From: Hordeum vulgare subsp. vulgare
Lineage: Eukaryota > Streptophyta > Magnoliopsida > Poales > Poaceae
Length of the DNA: 64,000 bases
Direction: 5' to 3'
Assembly: GCF_904849725.1 (NCBI RefSeq)
Contig: NC_058524.1
Location: forward strand, 352,839,823-352,903,822
The notes below the pieces were generated by a model. It was not told where the DNA came from. It searched no databases and saw only the letters and a list, made by a program, of their open reading frames with translations. The first letter of the stretch is position 1; every line of letters starts with the position of its first letter. The translations under genes and the position numbers were made by a program. Shown piece by piece: positions 44,907 to 56,017 of the stretch.

Positions 44907-47900
44907 CTAAGTCTTGTACGTCGTCTTGTGGGAGAGTCGAATCATCCCAATCCTGGAGCAGAGTTCGAGGAACTTGATCCTCCCAAGAGGCTTGGTGAGC
45001 AGGTCTGCGAGCTGGTCCGTGGTGTTGATGTAGCTCGCCTCGATGCTCCCTTCTTCCAAACAGCTGCGGATGAAGTGATACCTCAGTCGGATGTGCTTGC
45101 TCCGTTCGTGGAAAACGGGGTTCTTTGCCAGGGCCAGGGTGGACTTGCTGTCCACCAGGAGCTGCACCGTTCTGGTGTCTCGGACGAGGAGATCACCAAG
45201 CAGTCGAGCGAGCCAGAGCGCCTGAGTGCAGGCGGTGGAGGCCGCTATGTACTCGGCCTCACAGCTGGACAGGGCCACCACCTGCTGCTTGACCGATTGC
45301 CAGCTCACGAGACACTTGCCGAGGAAGAAGAGGATCCCGCTCGTGCTCTTGCTGGTGTCGATGTCGCCGGCGTGGTCGCTGTTGCTGTACCCGACGAAGT
45401 GTGCCGCCCCCGGACACCTAGGGTAGTGGAGGCCGTGGTCGAGGGTCCCTGCCACGTAGCGGACGATCCTCTTCACTGCGTGCTGGTGCTCCGACGTCGG
45501 TCGCTCCATGAACCGACTGACATAGCCGACGGAGAATGCCGAGTCCGGCCGTGTGTGGGCGAGGTAGCGAAGGCTCCCCACAAGGCGTCGGTACTGCGTA
45601 GCGTCCACTTCCTCCGTCGTGCTGTCGCGGCTCAGTTTCAGCCTCTCCTCCATCGGAGTGAGAGCTGGGTGGCAGTCGGTGAGCCCAACTAGCTCAACGA
45701 TGCGCTTGGCGTAGGCGGACTGTCGAAGCGCGACCCCGGAGTGATCCTGGTGCACCTTGATCCCTAGATAGAAGGAGAGGAGCCCCAGATCACTCATCTG
45801 GAAGGTGGCCTTCATGTCTTCCTTGAACGCCGCCACCTCTGCATCTTTGGTGCCGGTGATCACCAAGTCGTCAACATAGACGCCCACCAGCAGGGCATTT
45901 CCTCCACTGCCCCGTCGGTAGACGGCCGCCTCATGCGGGCTTTGCTCGAAGCCCATCTTCTTTAGCGTGGAGTCCAGCTTGGCGTTCCACGCCTTAGGTG
46001 CCTGCCATAGGCCGTAGAGAGCCTTACGCAGGCGGAGTACCTTGCCCTCCTGGCCAGGGATCGCAAATCCCGGTGGCTGATGCACATAGACTTCCTCCTT
46101 CAAGTCGCCGTTGAGGAATGCCGACTTGACATCCATGTGATGGACACGCCAGCCCTCCTGGGCAGCTAGCGCAAGGAGAAGTCGCACGGACTCCATCCGT
46201 GCCACGGGAGCGAAAGCGTCGTCGAAGTCGACTCCTTCCTGCTACAAGAAGCCTCGGTCCACCAAGCGAGCCTTGTGCTTGATGATGGCGCCGGCTCCAT
46301 CCCTCTTCAGCTTGAACACCCACTTAAGGGTGATTGCTCGGTGACCACGAGGGAGGTCAGCGAGCTCCCAGGTGCGGTTCTGCTCGACCGCATCCATCTC
46401 CAACTGCATCGCGGCGCGCCATGCCGCGTCTCTCTCGGCCTCTGCAAAGGACCGAGGTTCGCCGTCCTCACACGCGAGTTGTAGTTGCCCCTCCAGGTCG
46501 CGTGGCACCAGTCCCGGCACCGGCTGGTCGCCGAGTAGATTATCCATCGTACGATACCGCAGCGGTTCGCCGCTATGATACGCGTCGATGCGCTCCTCGT
46601 CGTGAGTGAGCGGGGAAGTGAACTTCATCGGGTTGTGCTCTGCGTGAGCTGGTGCTGATGAAGACGAGCCCGGAGTGGTGACTGTCGGGGCTGGAGTATG
46701 CGGCGTCGCCGGTTGTGGTGCCGTCGGCGTAGCAGGCACCGGAGTCGATGTAGTTTTGGGGGCTGGGGTAGACGTGCTCGGCGAAGAGGAGCTGCTTGCT
46801 CCCCCAGCTTCCTTGAAGTGGACGTACTCGACAATGAAGTCGTCATACGTCGGCGTCGAGCCGTCGTCCACCGCCTTGTCCCATTTCCACCCTCGCCCTT
46901 CGTTGAACACAACGTCTCGCACAGTGCGCACACGCTGTGTCTCTGGGTCGAGGATGCGGTAGGCCTTTGAGCCCTCCGCATAGCCGATGAAGACTCACGG
47001 AGTACTCCTGTCGTCGAGCTTGCCGATGTGGCCGAGCTCTTTGGCGAACGCAAGGCAGCCAAAGACCCGCAAGTGGGAGACCGCCGGCTTCCGCCCATGC
47101 CAGGCCTCGTACGGCGTCCTGCCGTCGAGTGCCTTAGTAGGCGAGCGGTTGAGGATGTAGACGGCCGTTAGCACCGCCTCTCTGCTTGAGGAGAGCCCGA
47201 GCCATCCCCACAACCGTCTGGTTGCGCCGCTTGACGACGCAGTTTTGCTGCGGGTTGTACGGCGCGGAGTAGTGGCGCTGGATGCCCTCATCAGCGCAGT
47301 ACGACGCGAATTCAACTGCCGTGAATTCGCCGCCGTTGTCAGTGCGCAACACGCGCAGTTTGCGGCCGCTCTCCGCCTCCACAACAACCTGCGCGCGCCT
47401 GATGGCGTCCGCCGCCTCTCCCTTACTGCCGAGGTCCATCACCCACATGTAGCGAGAGAGGTCGTCGACGAGCAGCAGGAAGTAGCGTCGACCTCCTGGT
47501 GTGGCTGGCGTCACCGGGCCGCACAGATCTCTGTGCACGAGCTCCAGCCTCTCCTTGGCTCGAAAACTCGCTTGCTGGGGAAAGGGGAGTCGTCTCTGCT
47601 TCGTCAGCACACAGATGTCGCAGAACTGCTCCACATGGTCGAGGCATGGCAGGCCTCGCACCATCTCCTTGGTACTTAGACGCTTCAGGGCCTCAAAATG
47701 AAGGTGCGCAAAGCGCTCATGCCATTGCCACGCCTCGTCGTCCCGACGGACAGCGAGACAGACCGGTTGTGCCACCTGCACATCAAGGACGTAGAGTCGA
47801 TTTTCACCTCTGAGTACCTTGGCGAGAAGGCGACGCTGGCGATCCCAGATGCGTAGGACCCCATGCTCAATCAGCACGCGTGAGCCGTTCTTATCCAGCT

Positions 47901-48059
47901 GTCCCAAGCTGATGATGGAGTTCCTTAGCGCGGGGATGTAGTAGACACCGGTGAGCAGCCGGTGCTCTCCCGTCTTGCTGGTGAAGATGACGGAGCCGAC
48001 GCCCTTAATTTCCACAGCTGAGGCATCCCCAAACTTGACGGAGCCTCGCGCGTCGGAGT
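44907..48059 (-). pseudogene. Copia pol: integrase, RT, RNase H
   Basis: GAG-pre-integrase (WHERFAHLHFEALKRL, CDICVLTKQRRLPF). Integrase has HRDLCGP and LRTDNGGEF, but NCVVKRRN where other copies have NGVVERRN, so the catalytic Glu is Lys. Frameshifts near 47170 and around 46995-46930. The spacer is Thr/Pro/Ser-rich. RT starts MQLEMDAVEQNRTWELADLP, hits a TAG at 46241, then is open 46205-44907 with HHMDVKSAFLNGDLKEEVYV and GVYVDDLVITGT. RNase H has SSCEAEYIAAS and LADLLTKPL. Clean over the last 1.3 kb. Confidence 0.88.
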
Positions 48060-49559
48060 CTACTCGGTGAAGAATTCCCTTCGACCGGTCATGTGGTGGG
48101 TGGCGCCGGTATCGAGGCACCACCCCGCAGTCTTGTCCTTCCCGGAGCCATCGCCGAGAAGAGCGTGTGCTTTTGGCTCGTCGAGGTGGAGGAGAGCCTT
48201 TGTGACTGGTGTCGCTAAAGGTAGCTCGATGCTTGCATGCGCCATGAACAGAGCCGTCTCCTCCTCCGCCTGTGCGACGTGAGCCTGGCCTTGTCGTGGT
48301 TGTCGACACTCATTGGCCCAATGGCCAAGCCGGCCACAGTTGTGGCAGCTGTTGTCCTGTGCCGGCTTGGGCTTGCCAGCGACGCCTTCCTTGGCGCCTC
48401 CGCGGGCGTCACCTTCGGCACGTCCTTGTGCCTTGCCGCCCCTTCGCGCCTTGCGTTGCTTGCCGCGCTTGCGGCCGCCCGTCGTGGAAGAAGGCTCCCC
48501 CTTCTTCTTGTCACCAAGGCTGGCATCCCACTGCTCCCGAGTTAGGAGCAGCTTCCCGCCGATGGTGATGGGCCCCGAGGGAGGCTGTGGTTCGTCGGTG
48601 TCGACGACCTTGAGGCGACCTATCGCCTCCTCGATCGTCATCGTGGAGAGGTCCAGCAAAGACTCGATCGAGCGAGCCATCTGCTTGTACTTCTCGGGAA
48701 TGCACCGGAAAAGCTTCTCGACAGCTCTCTCCTCGGTGCAAGTGGCATCGCCGAACTTCACCATCTTCTGCAGCAAAGTGTTGAGACGGAGAGCAAAGTC
48801 ATCAACGTCCTCACCTGGCTTGAAGGCCAGGCTCTCCCACTCCTTACGAAGTGCCTGCAGTGTGGACTTGCGAGCACGGTCGCTGCCGATGCGTGCCGCG
48901 GCGATGGCGTCCCAAGCCTCCTTGGCAGTCCGCTTGTTGGAAAGCGAGAACTGCATCTCGGGCGGGACTGCGGCGATGAGGGCGTCCAGCGCGCGTCGAT
49001 CCTCTTGGTGGTCGACGTTGCTGTCCTGGACCGCCTCCCACAGCCGCCGCACCTGGAGTCTGATCTTCATGATCGCGGCCCACTCGACGTAGTTGGTTTT
49101 AGTGAGGGTAGGCCACCCAACACTGGGACCAACATCCCTGACCACAGTCCGGACCTCGTAGAGGCCGCGGTCCTGGTCGTTGCAGCCGCCGTCGCCGTGC
49201 GCAGCTCCACTTGGAGCGCGGGCGTGCTCGGCTGCCCACTGCGCCGTCCGCTCTTGCGCCACTTTGGCGCGGTCTGCGTCGGCGCCGTCGTCCGCAGGCG
49301 CGGAGCCGTTGGAGCTGCCGGAGCCGACGCGGAGTGCCTTGGCATCCGCCGTAGCCTCACGTGCTGCCTCCGCTGCTGCTGCTGCTTCTACCTCCGCTCT
49401 GGCTGCTGCCAGCTCCGCTGCAGCCAGCCTCGACACCCTTGCTGCCGCAGCAGCTGCTGCTACAGCTGCTCGCTCACGCTCCTCTGCCACGGCACGCTCG
49501 GCCTCCTGCCGGCGTCGTACGCTCGAGGTAGCCGTGTGCTGAGAGCGACCTGCAGACAT
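48060..49559 (-). pseudogene. Copia gag with start of protease
   Basis: 499-residue frame from MSAGRSQHTATSSVRR. An unusual Ala/Glu/Arg-rich predicted coiled coil occupies about residues 15-75. Gag core WPTLTKTNYVEWAAIMKIRL, then FALRLNTLLQKMVKFGD. Knuckle CHNCGRLGHWANEC. Protease active site WCLDTGATHHMTG at about 48125-48085. The frame ends at 48060, and the polyprotein continues in the neighbouring frame, so one indel lies near 48060-48070. Apart from that the frame is clean. Confidence 0.88.
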
Positions 49560-49751
49560 GGCTCGCTGCAGGGGAGCTGTTGCATGAAGAGGAGGCTGTT
49601 GCTGACGAGCTGCTGCTCGACAGTCCGGAGGGAGGGAGGTAACTAGGGGCAGTCGGAGCAGCTGCTGCTACCGGCTTAGGCTGCTCAGCTCCGGTGAGAG
49701 AGGTGAGCAGGAAATGCTCAGGGTACAAGATAACGAGGCTCTGATACCACT

Positions 49752-50076
49752 TGTTAGACCTTTCAGCCTGAGCATTGATAGTTGTGGATGACACTAGGAG
49801 AGTTGGGACAATTTTCGTTGGTTTATTTCTCACACAATGCCATTGCCAACCTGAGGGGTTGGGGATACATATTAATAGACTGCTAGCCAGCCAAGCATAT
49901 GCTAAGATGCTAGTCTAAGATGCTGCTAAGATGCTAGTCTAAGATGCTATCCTAACTGCCAGTCCTTGATGGTCAAGGATTCTATCCTAACAGCCACAAG
50001 GACCATGTGTTGTAGCCCCACAAAGGACTATGTGCTGCAGCCCCACAAAGACCATAATACATAGACTTATCCATCA
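49752..50076 (-). repeat. 5' LTR of Copia 44574-50076
   Basis: 325 bp, about 3 percent different by eye from the other LTR. Confidence 0.92.
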
Positions 50077-50163
50077 AAGACAACGCCCAGGATGAAGCCT
50101 ACAAGTAGTCGCGTTTGGGATCCAGGTAGGGAACAAAGAGAACGCCATGTTTAAGGGGGTGAA

Positions 50164-50551
50164 TATTAGAGTTAAACACGGCTTAGAATTTTCAAGTGTT
50201 AGTCCGAGACGGACTAGTACAGGAAACCGACTAGGTTAGCTATAGGACTAGTTAGCTCCTATATATACCTATGTAACCCACGTTGTAAATCACCAGATCA
50301 GATAGCAAAGCAATACAAAGTTTAACAGGCTCGATACGAGCCTGCGGCCATCGATCAGTTTTCCCGTCGCTCCGTCGCTGAAGACGTACGTTGTTCCGAT
50401 CCGCCGCTGATCAAACTGGCCAGTTGCACTATACGGCGACGTGCACAAGCTACTAATCCATCCAACAACTTGCCTGCTTGGTTGTATAGCTAGCTTTGCA
50501 CGTACGTTGTATAGCTCTGGGTAGTTTTGATCTACGGTTTAAAAGCCAATA
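50164..50551 (+). repeat. 3' LTR of Copia 40623-50551
   Basis: 388 bp, TATTAGAGTTAAACACGG to AAAAGCCAATA, directly followed by the TSD. Confidence 0.9.
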
Positions 50552-51075
50552 GTCGTAGCATGAAGAGTCTTCAAAACTTGTCGAGTCGCCGAAGGAGATA
50601 ACGAAGAGATGGCACATCAAAGGTAGACATCGCATCACTTGAAGATACAAGATAAGTATCAAGAGAAGATGGGTTGTCAAAAGAAGATGGCACATCAGAG
50701 GAAGACATCGAAGAGATGGCACATCAGAGGAAGACACCAAATCACTTGAAGATACAAGATAAGTATCAAGAGAAGATGGGTTGTCAAAAGAAGATGGCAC
50801 ATCAAGAGGAAGATGCATTGCGCAGAAAATCATAGTCCACGACAACCTTCGGCGAAAGAAGCTCGGCGAATAAGGCACGATGGACTTAGATCGACAATGC
50901 AAAAGAAGTCCAGAAAATCCTATAGAAAACAACAAGGACAAGTAGGCCACAAAAGTTGCATAGAATGGATCGGGACCGGAGAAAGGCTGACAGACTAAGG
51001 TATGGTGGACTCGCATGGCATGAGAAAACACAAAACATCAACGGATTTGGTGGACACAACGGAAAACAAAGAAAA

Positions 51076-52359
51076 CTAGAAAACACACACTAGATTAGGG
51101 ATGATGGTAGCGGAAGAGAAAAAATAAAAAAATAATAATATCATGGCGGAAGGCCAATTCCATCCAGAGTGTGCGTGAGACGGTCCTGACTGTGTAGAAG
51201 GTGGTTGCTCAGTGTGGGAAGCCTCAGTCACAGTACCAGCAGCACCCGTCGAGGAAGAACCTGAAGCAGCGAGCAGACGCTTAAGTCTCAGAATATCCTG
51301 CTCAGTGAAAGCGATGGCTGAAGCTGTCGAGGTAGATGACGAAGTCTCTGTAGATGATGATCGCGCCTGGCGCAAGTGTTTCTTCTTCGTGTAGTAGTGG
51401 GACTCAATATGACCATCATTGTTGCAGTAGCCACAATGTGGACGGGGACGACCCGAGCCTCCAGAAGGAGTGGGCAAGAGCGGCGGAGCACTCGAGCGAG
51501 AAGGGGTCGGTGTAGCAGGTGGCGTAGAAAGAGTTCGAGCAGCGAGCACCGAGGGAACCTCCAGCAAACCAGCACCACGTAAGCGAGTCTCCTCAGCACG
51601 AATCTCAGAAAGCGCCTCCATGAGAGAAATACGGCCACGAGCAAACAACTGAGCATGCCGGGGCTCAAACTCCTTACGGAGTCGAGACAGGAACTCGTAG
51701 ACGCGATGAAACTCCAAGTTGGCCTGGACAGCCTGGCAACAGGGGCAAGTACGACAACCAACACTGCGGAGAGAATCAAGCTGGCGCCGGATAGTAGAAC
51801 TCTGTGCATAGAAGTCATCAACAGTAGAGTCACCCTGCTGAAGAGCATGCTCCTGACGGACCACAGAGACGGACCACGGAGAGGTATAAGGCATCACCAG
51901 AGGGCTCATAGCGCTGACGAATGTGGGTCCACATCTCAAATACAGTAGGAAGACCCAGAAACTCAGAAGCAAACCGAGGCAGAACACTAGCAGTGAGAAC
52001 AGCGGCAGCACGAGCATCATCATCAAGCCACTGGGTGTAAACGGACAAAGCACCATGATACACCTGAAGAGCCTCCTCATAAGCCAAAACCTTCTCATCA
52101 TAAGCATGGATAACAGCCTCATCAGCAACCTTAGCTCCATCCTTTGCAGTCTGAGGAGTATCCGCAGGAAGAGCCGAAGGGATCGGTGGAGTGGGAGCAA
52201 TATGAGGAACTGGACGTGGCGGACAGCAGACCTCGCCAGAAAGAATACCCCAGAGACGGATGACACACATGTGGATGCGCATGAAGCCAACGCACTCGGT
52301 GTAGTTACTACCATCAAAGATCACCGAACAACGAGGGACAACATAGCCCGATGCAGTAG

Positions 52360-52363
<4 letters not shown>
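51076..52363 (-). pseudogene. Copia gag of the pol-less element
   Basis: Minus-strand frame starts MSTASGYVVPRCSVIFDGSN at 52363, with FVGFMRIHMCVIRLWGILSG. A frameshift around 51835 moves to the frame ending at 51076, which carries EFHRVYEFLSRLRKEFEPR and the knuckle CGYCNNDGHIESHYY, where the final Cys is Tyr. After the knuckle the frame ends in a hydrophobic tail unlike protease. Gag packages RNA in virus-like particles; this element would need pol from a relative. A (TA)n microsatellite (52363-52386) abuts the start codon. Confidence 0.82.
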
Positions 52364-52390
<27 letters not shown>

Positions 52391-52950
52391 GAGGATCAGT
52401 CCAGATCGAGATCCGGTAGGTACAGATCGAGCAGTCCAACGGGAATCACCAGACCGAGTCCAAGCAGCAGCGGCCTCTAGAGCGAGATAGTTGATGCGGG
52501 AGATACGGGATCGAGTCCAGGCAGCAGCGGGGTCCGCAGCAGCTGGATCCGGCCTGGGACGAGGAGCACCGAGGCAGCAGCGGGATTAGACGAGCAGCAG
52601 CACCAGCACGGACGAGACGAGCACCAACACCAGCGCGGACGAGACGGGAGCTAACGGGAGTTGACGAGCACCAGCAGCGAATCGGGAGCGGACGAGATCC
52701 GGCCAGAGGTGGCGGCCGTGGGCGATGCGACCCGAGTCGCGGTAGGCGGGGCCAGGAGGGGGGCGGTGTGGCGATGGGGGAGACGAGCGCAGGGCCCAAC
52801 GGTGGGTGGGGGGAGACGAGATCCAGCGACGGGAACGGCGGCTGGAGCAGAAGGAGATCGGGAGCAGCAGCTAGACGAACAACGGCTGCGTGGAGAAGGA
52901 TCGGAGCACGAGTTGCGCGTGCGAAAAAATAACCTAAGGCTCTAATACCA

Positions 52951-53104
52951 TGTTAGGAAAGCAACTTATGTTTATTGAAGGCCCAAGGGGCATATATATA
53001 TTACACATGACTTGAGGTGCAAGGAAAGTAAACATAGACTAATAAGGACTCCTAGACTAATACTAATAGACTAATAAAGATTCCTAGACTAATACTTCCT
53101 AACA
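52951..53104 (-). repeat. 5' LTR of the gag-only Copia
   Basis: 154 bp; a few substitutions and one small deletion against 40362-40521. Confidence 0.88.
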
Positions 53105-53892
53105 AAAAGATGAAGTGCTAAGAGTGCCTCGGCTAGTAACTGGGAGAGAAGTACCATCAGCAGTAAGAACATGAACATGAGAATCAAGAAGTCGAGTAGA
53201 TGACAAAGTGGATGAATCATGAGTCATATGAAAAGATGCTCCAGTATCAAGAACCCACGAAGATGTACCTGCGTGTGTAGAAGGTGGTCTCACAATGCTA
53301 GAAGAGTCCGTAGCAGAACCAACAGAACCTGTCGATGAAGAAACAAAAGATGGAGCTAGCAGACATCGAAATCGTCCAATCTCCTGCTCAGTCGAGGCGC
53401 AACTGAAGATGTCGATGTAGACACACCCGACAATGGAGAGTCGGAGGCAAGCAGCAGGGTGCGAAGTCGCGCAATCTCGTCCTCGGTGAAGTACACAGCT
53501 GACGTAGGCGGCGTAATGGCACGAGGAGAGAAGCGACCACCACTACCTGCGGAAGCTGCTAAATATGGCGGTGTAGCATGTCTAGTATCGTCGGCAAAGA
53601 CCGGTGGAGAAGACGAGGTCGTGTGCAGACAAGCACCAAGCGCCAAGGGAAGACGAGTGGACGAAGAGTAGTCCATGGAGTCATAGGCACCAGGACAACC
53701 GGTGAAAGTCGCGAGAGGTGTCGGGGAAGAGCGACATGCACCGATGAAAGTCGCGAGAGGAGTCGGTGTAGAGCGACAATCACCATATGTAGAGCTCGCA
53801 GGAGCAACAGAAGAATTACCATCACAGCCGTCAGGAGTCACGGGAAGCAAGGGACTGCAACGTTGCGTGCTGGTGTAGACCTTTTTTTTCAC
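53105..53892 (-). pseudogene. Copia spacer and protease of element 37534-54740
   Basis: Minus frame from MKKKVYTSTQRCSPLLPVT (53892) is Thr/Ser/Pro-rich. It has two copies of a (S/T)PTPLATFxG(A/C) phrase and AVYFTEDEIARLRTLLLAS. A second frame (53293-53105) has the protease WVLDTGASFHMTHDSS. It ends at the nested LTR. No gag core like IFDGxNYxEFVGFMR is present, unlike in the 25524 copy. Confidence 0.75.
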
Positions 53893-54601
53893 TTCTTTTT
53901 ACCAAAGGAAATCAGTCAAGCGGAGCCTCCAGAGCAGGGCCTCGCGGAGTTGGACGCGAGCAGAGGACGAGGCCCGACGCGGAATCAGCAGCAGCACGAG
54001 CGGAGCCTCTAGAGCGGGGCCGACGGCTTCGATCTCGGACAGCAACGGCGGCGGCGGACAACAGCGGCGGCGGCGGACGTGAGCGGGATCCGGCGCGGGG
54101 TGGGGCAGCGACGGGGGACGTGAGCGGGATCCGGCGCGGGGTGGGGCAGCGGTGGAGAGAGACCTTGCGGCGCGGCGGCGGCGGCGGAGGAGAGAGACCT
54201 GGCAGCACGGCCTGGAGTCTCAGATCGAGATGTGAGGCCGGCAGCACGACCTGGAGACCAGTAGCGCGCCCTGCAGATCGAGACGCTGCAGGATCCGGCG
54301 GTCGGGGGTGAGGATCGGGCGAGACGCGGCAGGATCCGGCGGTCGGGGGCAAGGATCCGGCGGCGTGGGTTGCATCAGCTGTGCTCGACGTCGGCTTCAT
54401 CAGGATGTTACGGGACAGAGGAGACCGGCAGCTTGGGGCGAACAGGACAGATCCAATCGGGAACGGAGGAGACCGGCTATGCTCGAGATTGGAGCGATCC
54501 AATCGGAGCGGAGACCGGCGGCTGGATCGTGACGGGATGGAAGCGCAAGAGGATCAAGCACGAGTAGCGCGTGCTAAGAAAAAACCTAGGCTCTAATACC
54601 G
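53893..54601 (-). other. 5' leader of Copia 37534-54740
   Basis: GC-rich, repeats of GATCCGGCG and GGAGACCGGC type. Includes a direct duplication of a roughly 40-bp GTGAGCGGGATCCGGCGCGG segment (54078 and 54119). No coding domain seen. Confidence 0.6.
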
Positions 54602-54740
54602 TGTTAGGAATATGCAACTTGTATTTCCATGAGGCCATAGACCGATATATATACATGTACAGGTGTGGAACATATGCAGGAAACCCCTTATACAATGGGA
54701 TAAATACAAAGGGTACATGACTTATACTATAACTCTAACA
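54602..54740 (-). repeat. 5' LTR of Copia 37534-54740
   Basis: 139 bp, same ends as the 3' LTR. The CTCTAATACC string left of it is the reverse of the primer-binding site. Confidence 0.9.
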
Positions 54741-54745
54741 ATTAT

Positions 54746-56017
54746 CAGCAAAGGACAATGCTGATTTTGAGTTTCCCCTTGATGGTAGCTTCACCAGGTC
54801 CACCACATGTGTTGGAACTTTAGTGTAGACAATGGAGAAAGGACTCCTTCCCTTGGATCTATGCTTGGAGTTATTGTAAGAGAACTCTCCAAGAGATAAA
54901 GCCAAATCCCATTGTCCCTTTCTTTCTCCACAAATGCAATGGATCAGATTAGCCAAAAACTTGTTTACCACTTTCGTTTGTCCATTTGTTTGTGGACGAG
55001 CAGTGTTAGAAAATTTCAATTCAGTGTTGAATTGCTTCCACAAAGTGAGCCAAAATGCAGGAAGAAATTTGCTATCACGGTCTGAGACGATGGACCTTGG
55101 AACTCCATGAAGTCTTACCACTTCTCGAAAGAATAGGTTTGCTACATGATGAGCATCCGTTGTCTTGCGACATGGGATGAAATGGGCCACCTTAGAAAAT
55201 CTGTCCACGACCACAAATACAACGTCACTCCCTCGTCTTGTTTTTGGCAAGCCCAAGACGAAGTCCATAGAGATGTCCTCCCATGGAGCAACAGGAACGG
55301 GCAAAGGCATGTATATAACCCTGTGTTCTGCACTTGGCCTTTGCAAGTTTGACATATAGGGCATCACTGAACAAACTTTCTAGCATCTCTCTTCAGTTGT
55401 GGCAAAAGTAGCGAGCTTCCAGGTTAGCGATAGTCTTGTCTTGTCCAACATTGCCACTAAGATCACTTGAATGGAGTTCTCTAATTAGTTTGTCACGTAG
55501 AGAACTCCTTGGGATGCACAAACGATCATTTTTGAAGAGATAGCCATCCTGCACCAAATAGTCATCACCTAATGGCTGGCCCCTGATTTGGTTTACCCAA
55601 ACATGGCCAAATTCTTCATCATCCTCATACAACTCCTTTATTTGATCCATACCTGGAAGTTCAGCCTCAAAAGAAGTCAATAGGCATACACGACGACTCA
55701 AAGCATCGGCCACTCGGTTAGTTGTTCCAGATTTATGCACAATGAGATTGTTAAATCACTCCAGATATGCTGCCCATCTTGCTAGCATGCGATCAGTATG
55801 CTTCTGATTTCTAAAATGTTTCAAGGATTGATCGTTACTATAAACAATGAACTCTTTAGGAAGCAAATAGACTTCCCAAGTCTTCAAGGCTTTGAAAACG
55901 ACATACAATTCTTGGTGATAGGCACTCCATTTCTGTCTAGCTTCGCTTAACTTCGCACTAAAGAAAGCAATGGGCTTCCTTTCTTGAAATAGAACAACTC
56001 CAATGCCTTCTCCACTA
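54746..56017 (-). pseudogene. Gypsy RNase H and integrase (element 36693-56259)
   Basis: RNase H region 56017-55756 (GEGIGVVLFQERKPIAFFSAKL, KALKTWEVYLLPKEFIVYSN, DRMLARWAAYLE). Then 55740-55393 has NRVADALSRRVCLLTSFEAE and the zinc-finger HSSDLSGNVGQDKT. Integrase core 55367-54746 has DISMDFVLGLP, IVSDRDSKFLP and QTNGQTKVVN, where the catalytic Glu (usually NGQTEVVN) is Lys. Stops lie around 55745 and 55375. Confidence 0.85.

Larger units (their letters stand above)
44574..50076 (-). mobile_element. Minus-strand Copia with 325-bp LTRs, nearly complete
   Basis: Innermost element of the right-hand nest. Flanks GAGAC (44569-44573) and AAGAC (50077-50081) are a TSD with one change. LTRs 44574-44898 and 49752-50076, 325 bp each. 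The primer-binding site TGGTATCAGAG is read in reverse at 49739-49749; polypurine tract TTAGGGGGAGAA in reverse at 44899-44910. All Copia domains are present (gag to RNase H) with a few frameshifts and stops. It moved into the 3' end of Copia 40623-50551. Confidence 0.93.
40623..50551 (+). mobile_element. + strand Copia with 388-bp LTRs ending TA..TA/CA
   Basis: TSD GTCGT (40618-40622 and 50552-50556). LTRs 40623-41010 and 50164-50551, 388 bp each with roughly nine differences by eye. Both LTRs start TATTAG; the 5' one ends CCAACA, the 3' one CCAATA. A weak primer-binding site ATTGATATCTAGAGCC follows 41010; purine tract TTTAAGGGGGTGAA precedes 50164. Gag, knuckle, protease, integrase and the first part of RT are present. 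The rest of RT and RNase H are gone. Interrupted by the minus-strand Copia 44574-50076. Confidence 0.92.
40362..53104 (-). mobile_element. Minus-strand gag-only Copia (pol-less), with nested insert
   Basis: Right LTR 52951-53104 (154 bp, TGTTAGGAAAGC to CTTCCTAACA in + orientation) with primer-binding site TGGTATTAGAGCC in reverse at 52938-52950. Left LTR about 40362-40521; its first bases are altered (TATGAGGAAAGC). Same LTR family as 8914-10605. Interior encodes gag (52363-51076) and no protease, integrase, RT or RNase H. Expected TSD is absent (CAGTC left, AAAAG right), and flanking host Copia sequence is missing at the left junction, so a deletion removed that edge. Confidence 0.82.
37534..54740 (-). 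mobile_element. Minus-strand Copia with pol but no recognisable gag, host of three nested elements
   Basis: TSD ATTAT (37529-37533 and 54741-54745). LTRs 37534-37674 (141 bp) and 54602-54740 (139 bp). The primer-binding site TGGTATTAGAGCC-type lies left of 54602 (CGGTATTAG here), and a G-run polypurine tract is read from 37675-37681. The same LTR family as 25524-30274 and 61335 onward. Coding: spacer and protease 53105-53892, integrase to RNase H 40361-37687. The gag domain present in the 25524 copy is absent. The gag-only Copia at 40362-53104 sits between protease and integrase. Confidence 0.9.

Noticed and set aside
44928..45692. 254-codon + strand open frame
   Set aside because: Antisense of the Copia RT/RNase H at 46205-44907.
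48313..49646. Several + strand frames over the Copia gag
   Set aside because: Shadows of the minus-strand gag; Ala/Arg-rich composition comes from the coiled-coil coding sequence.
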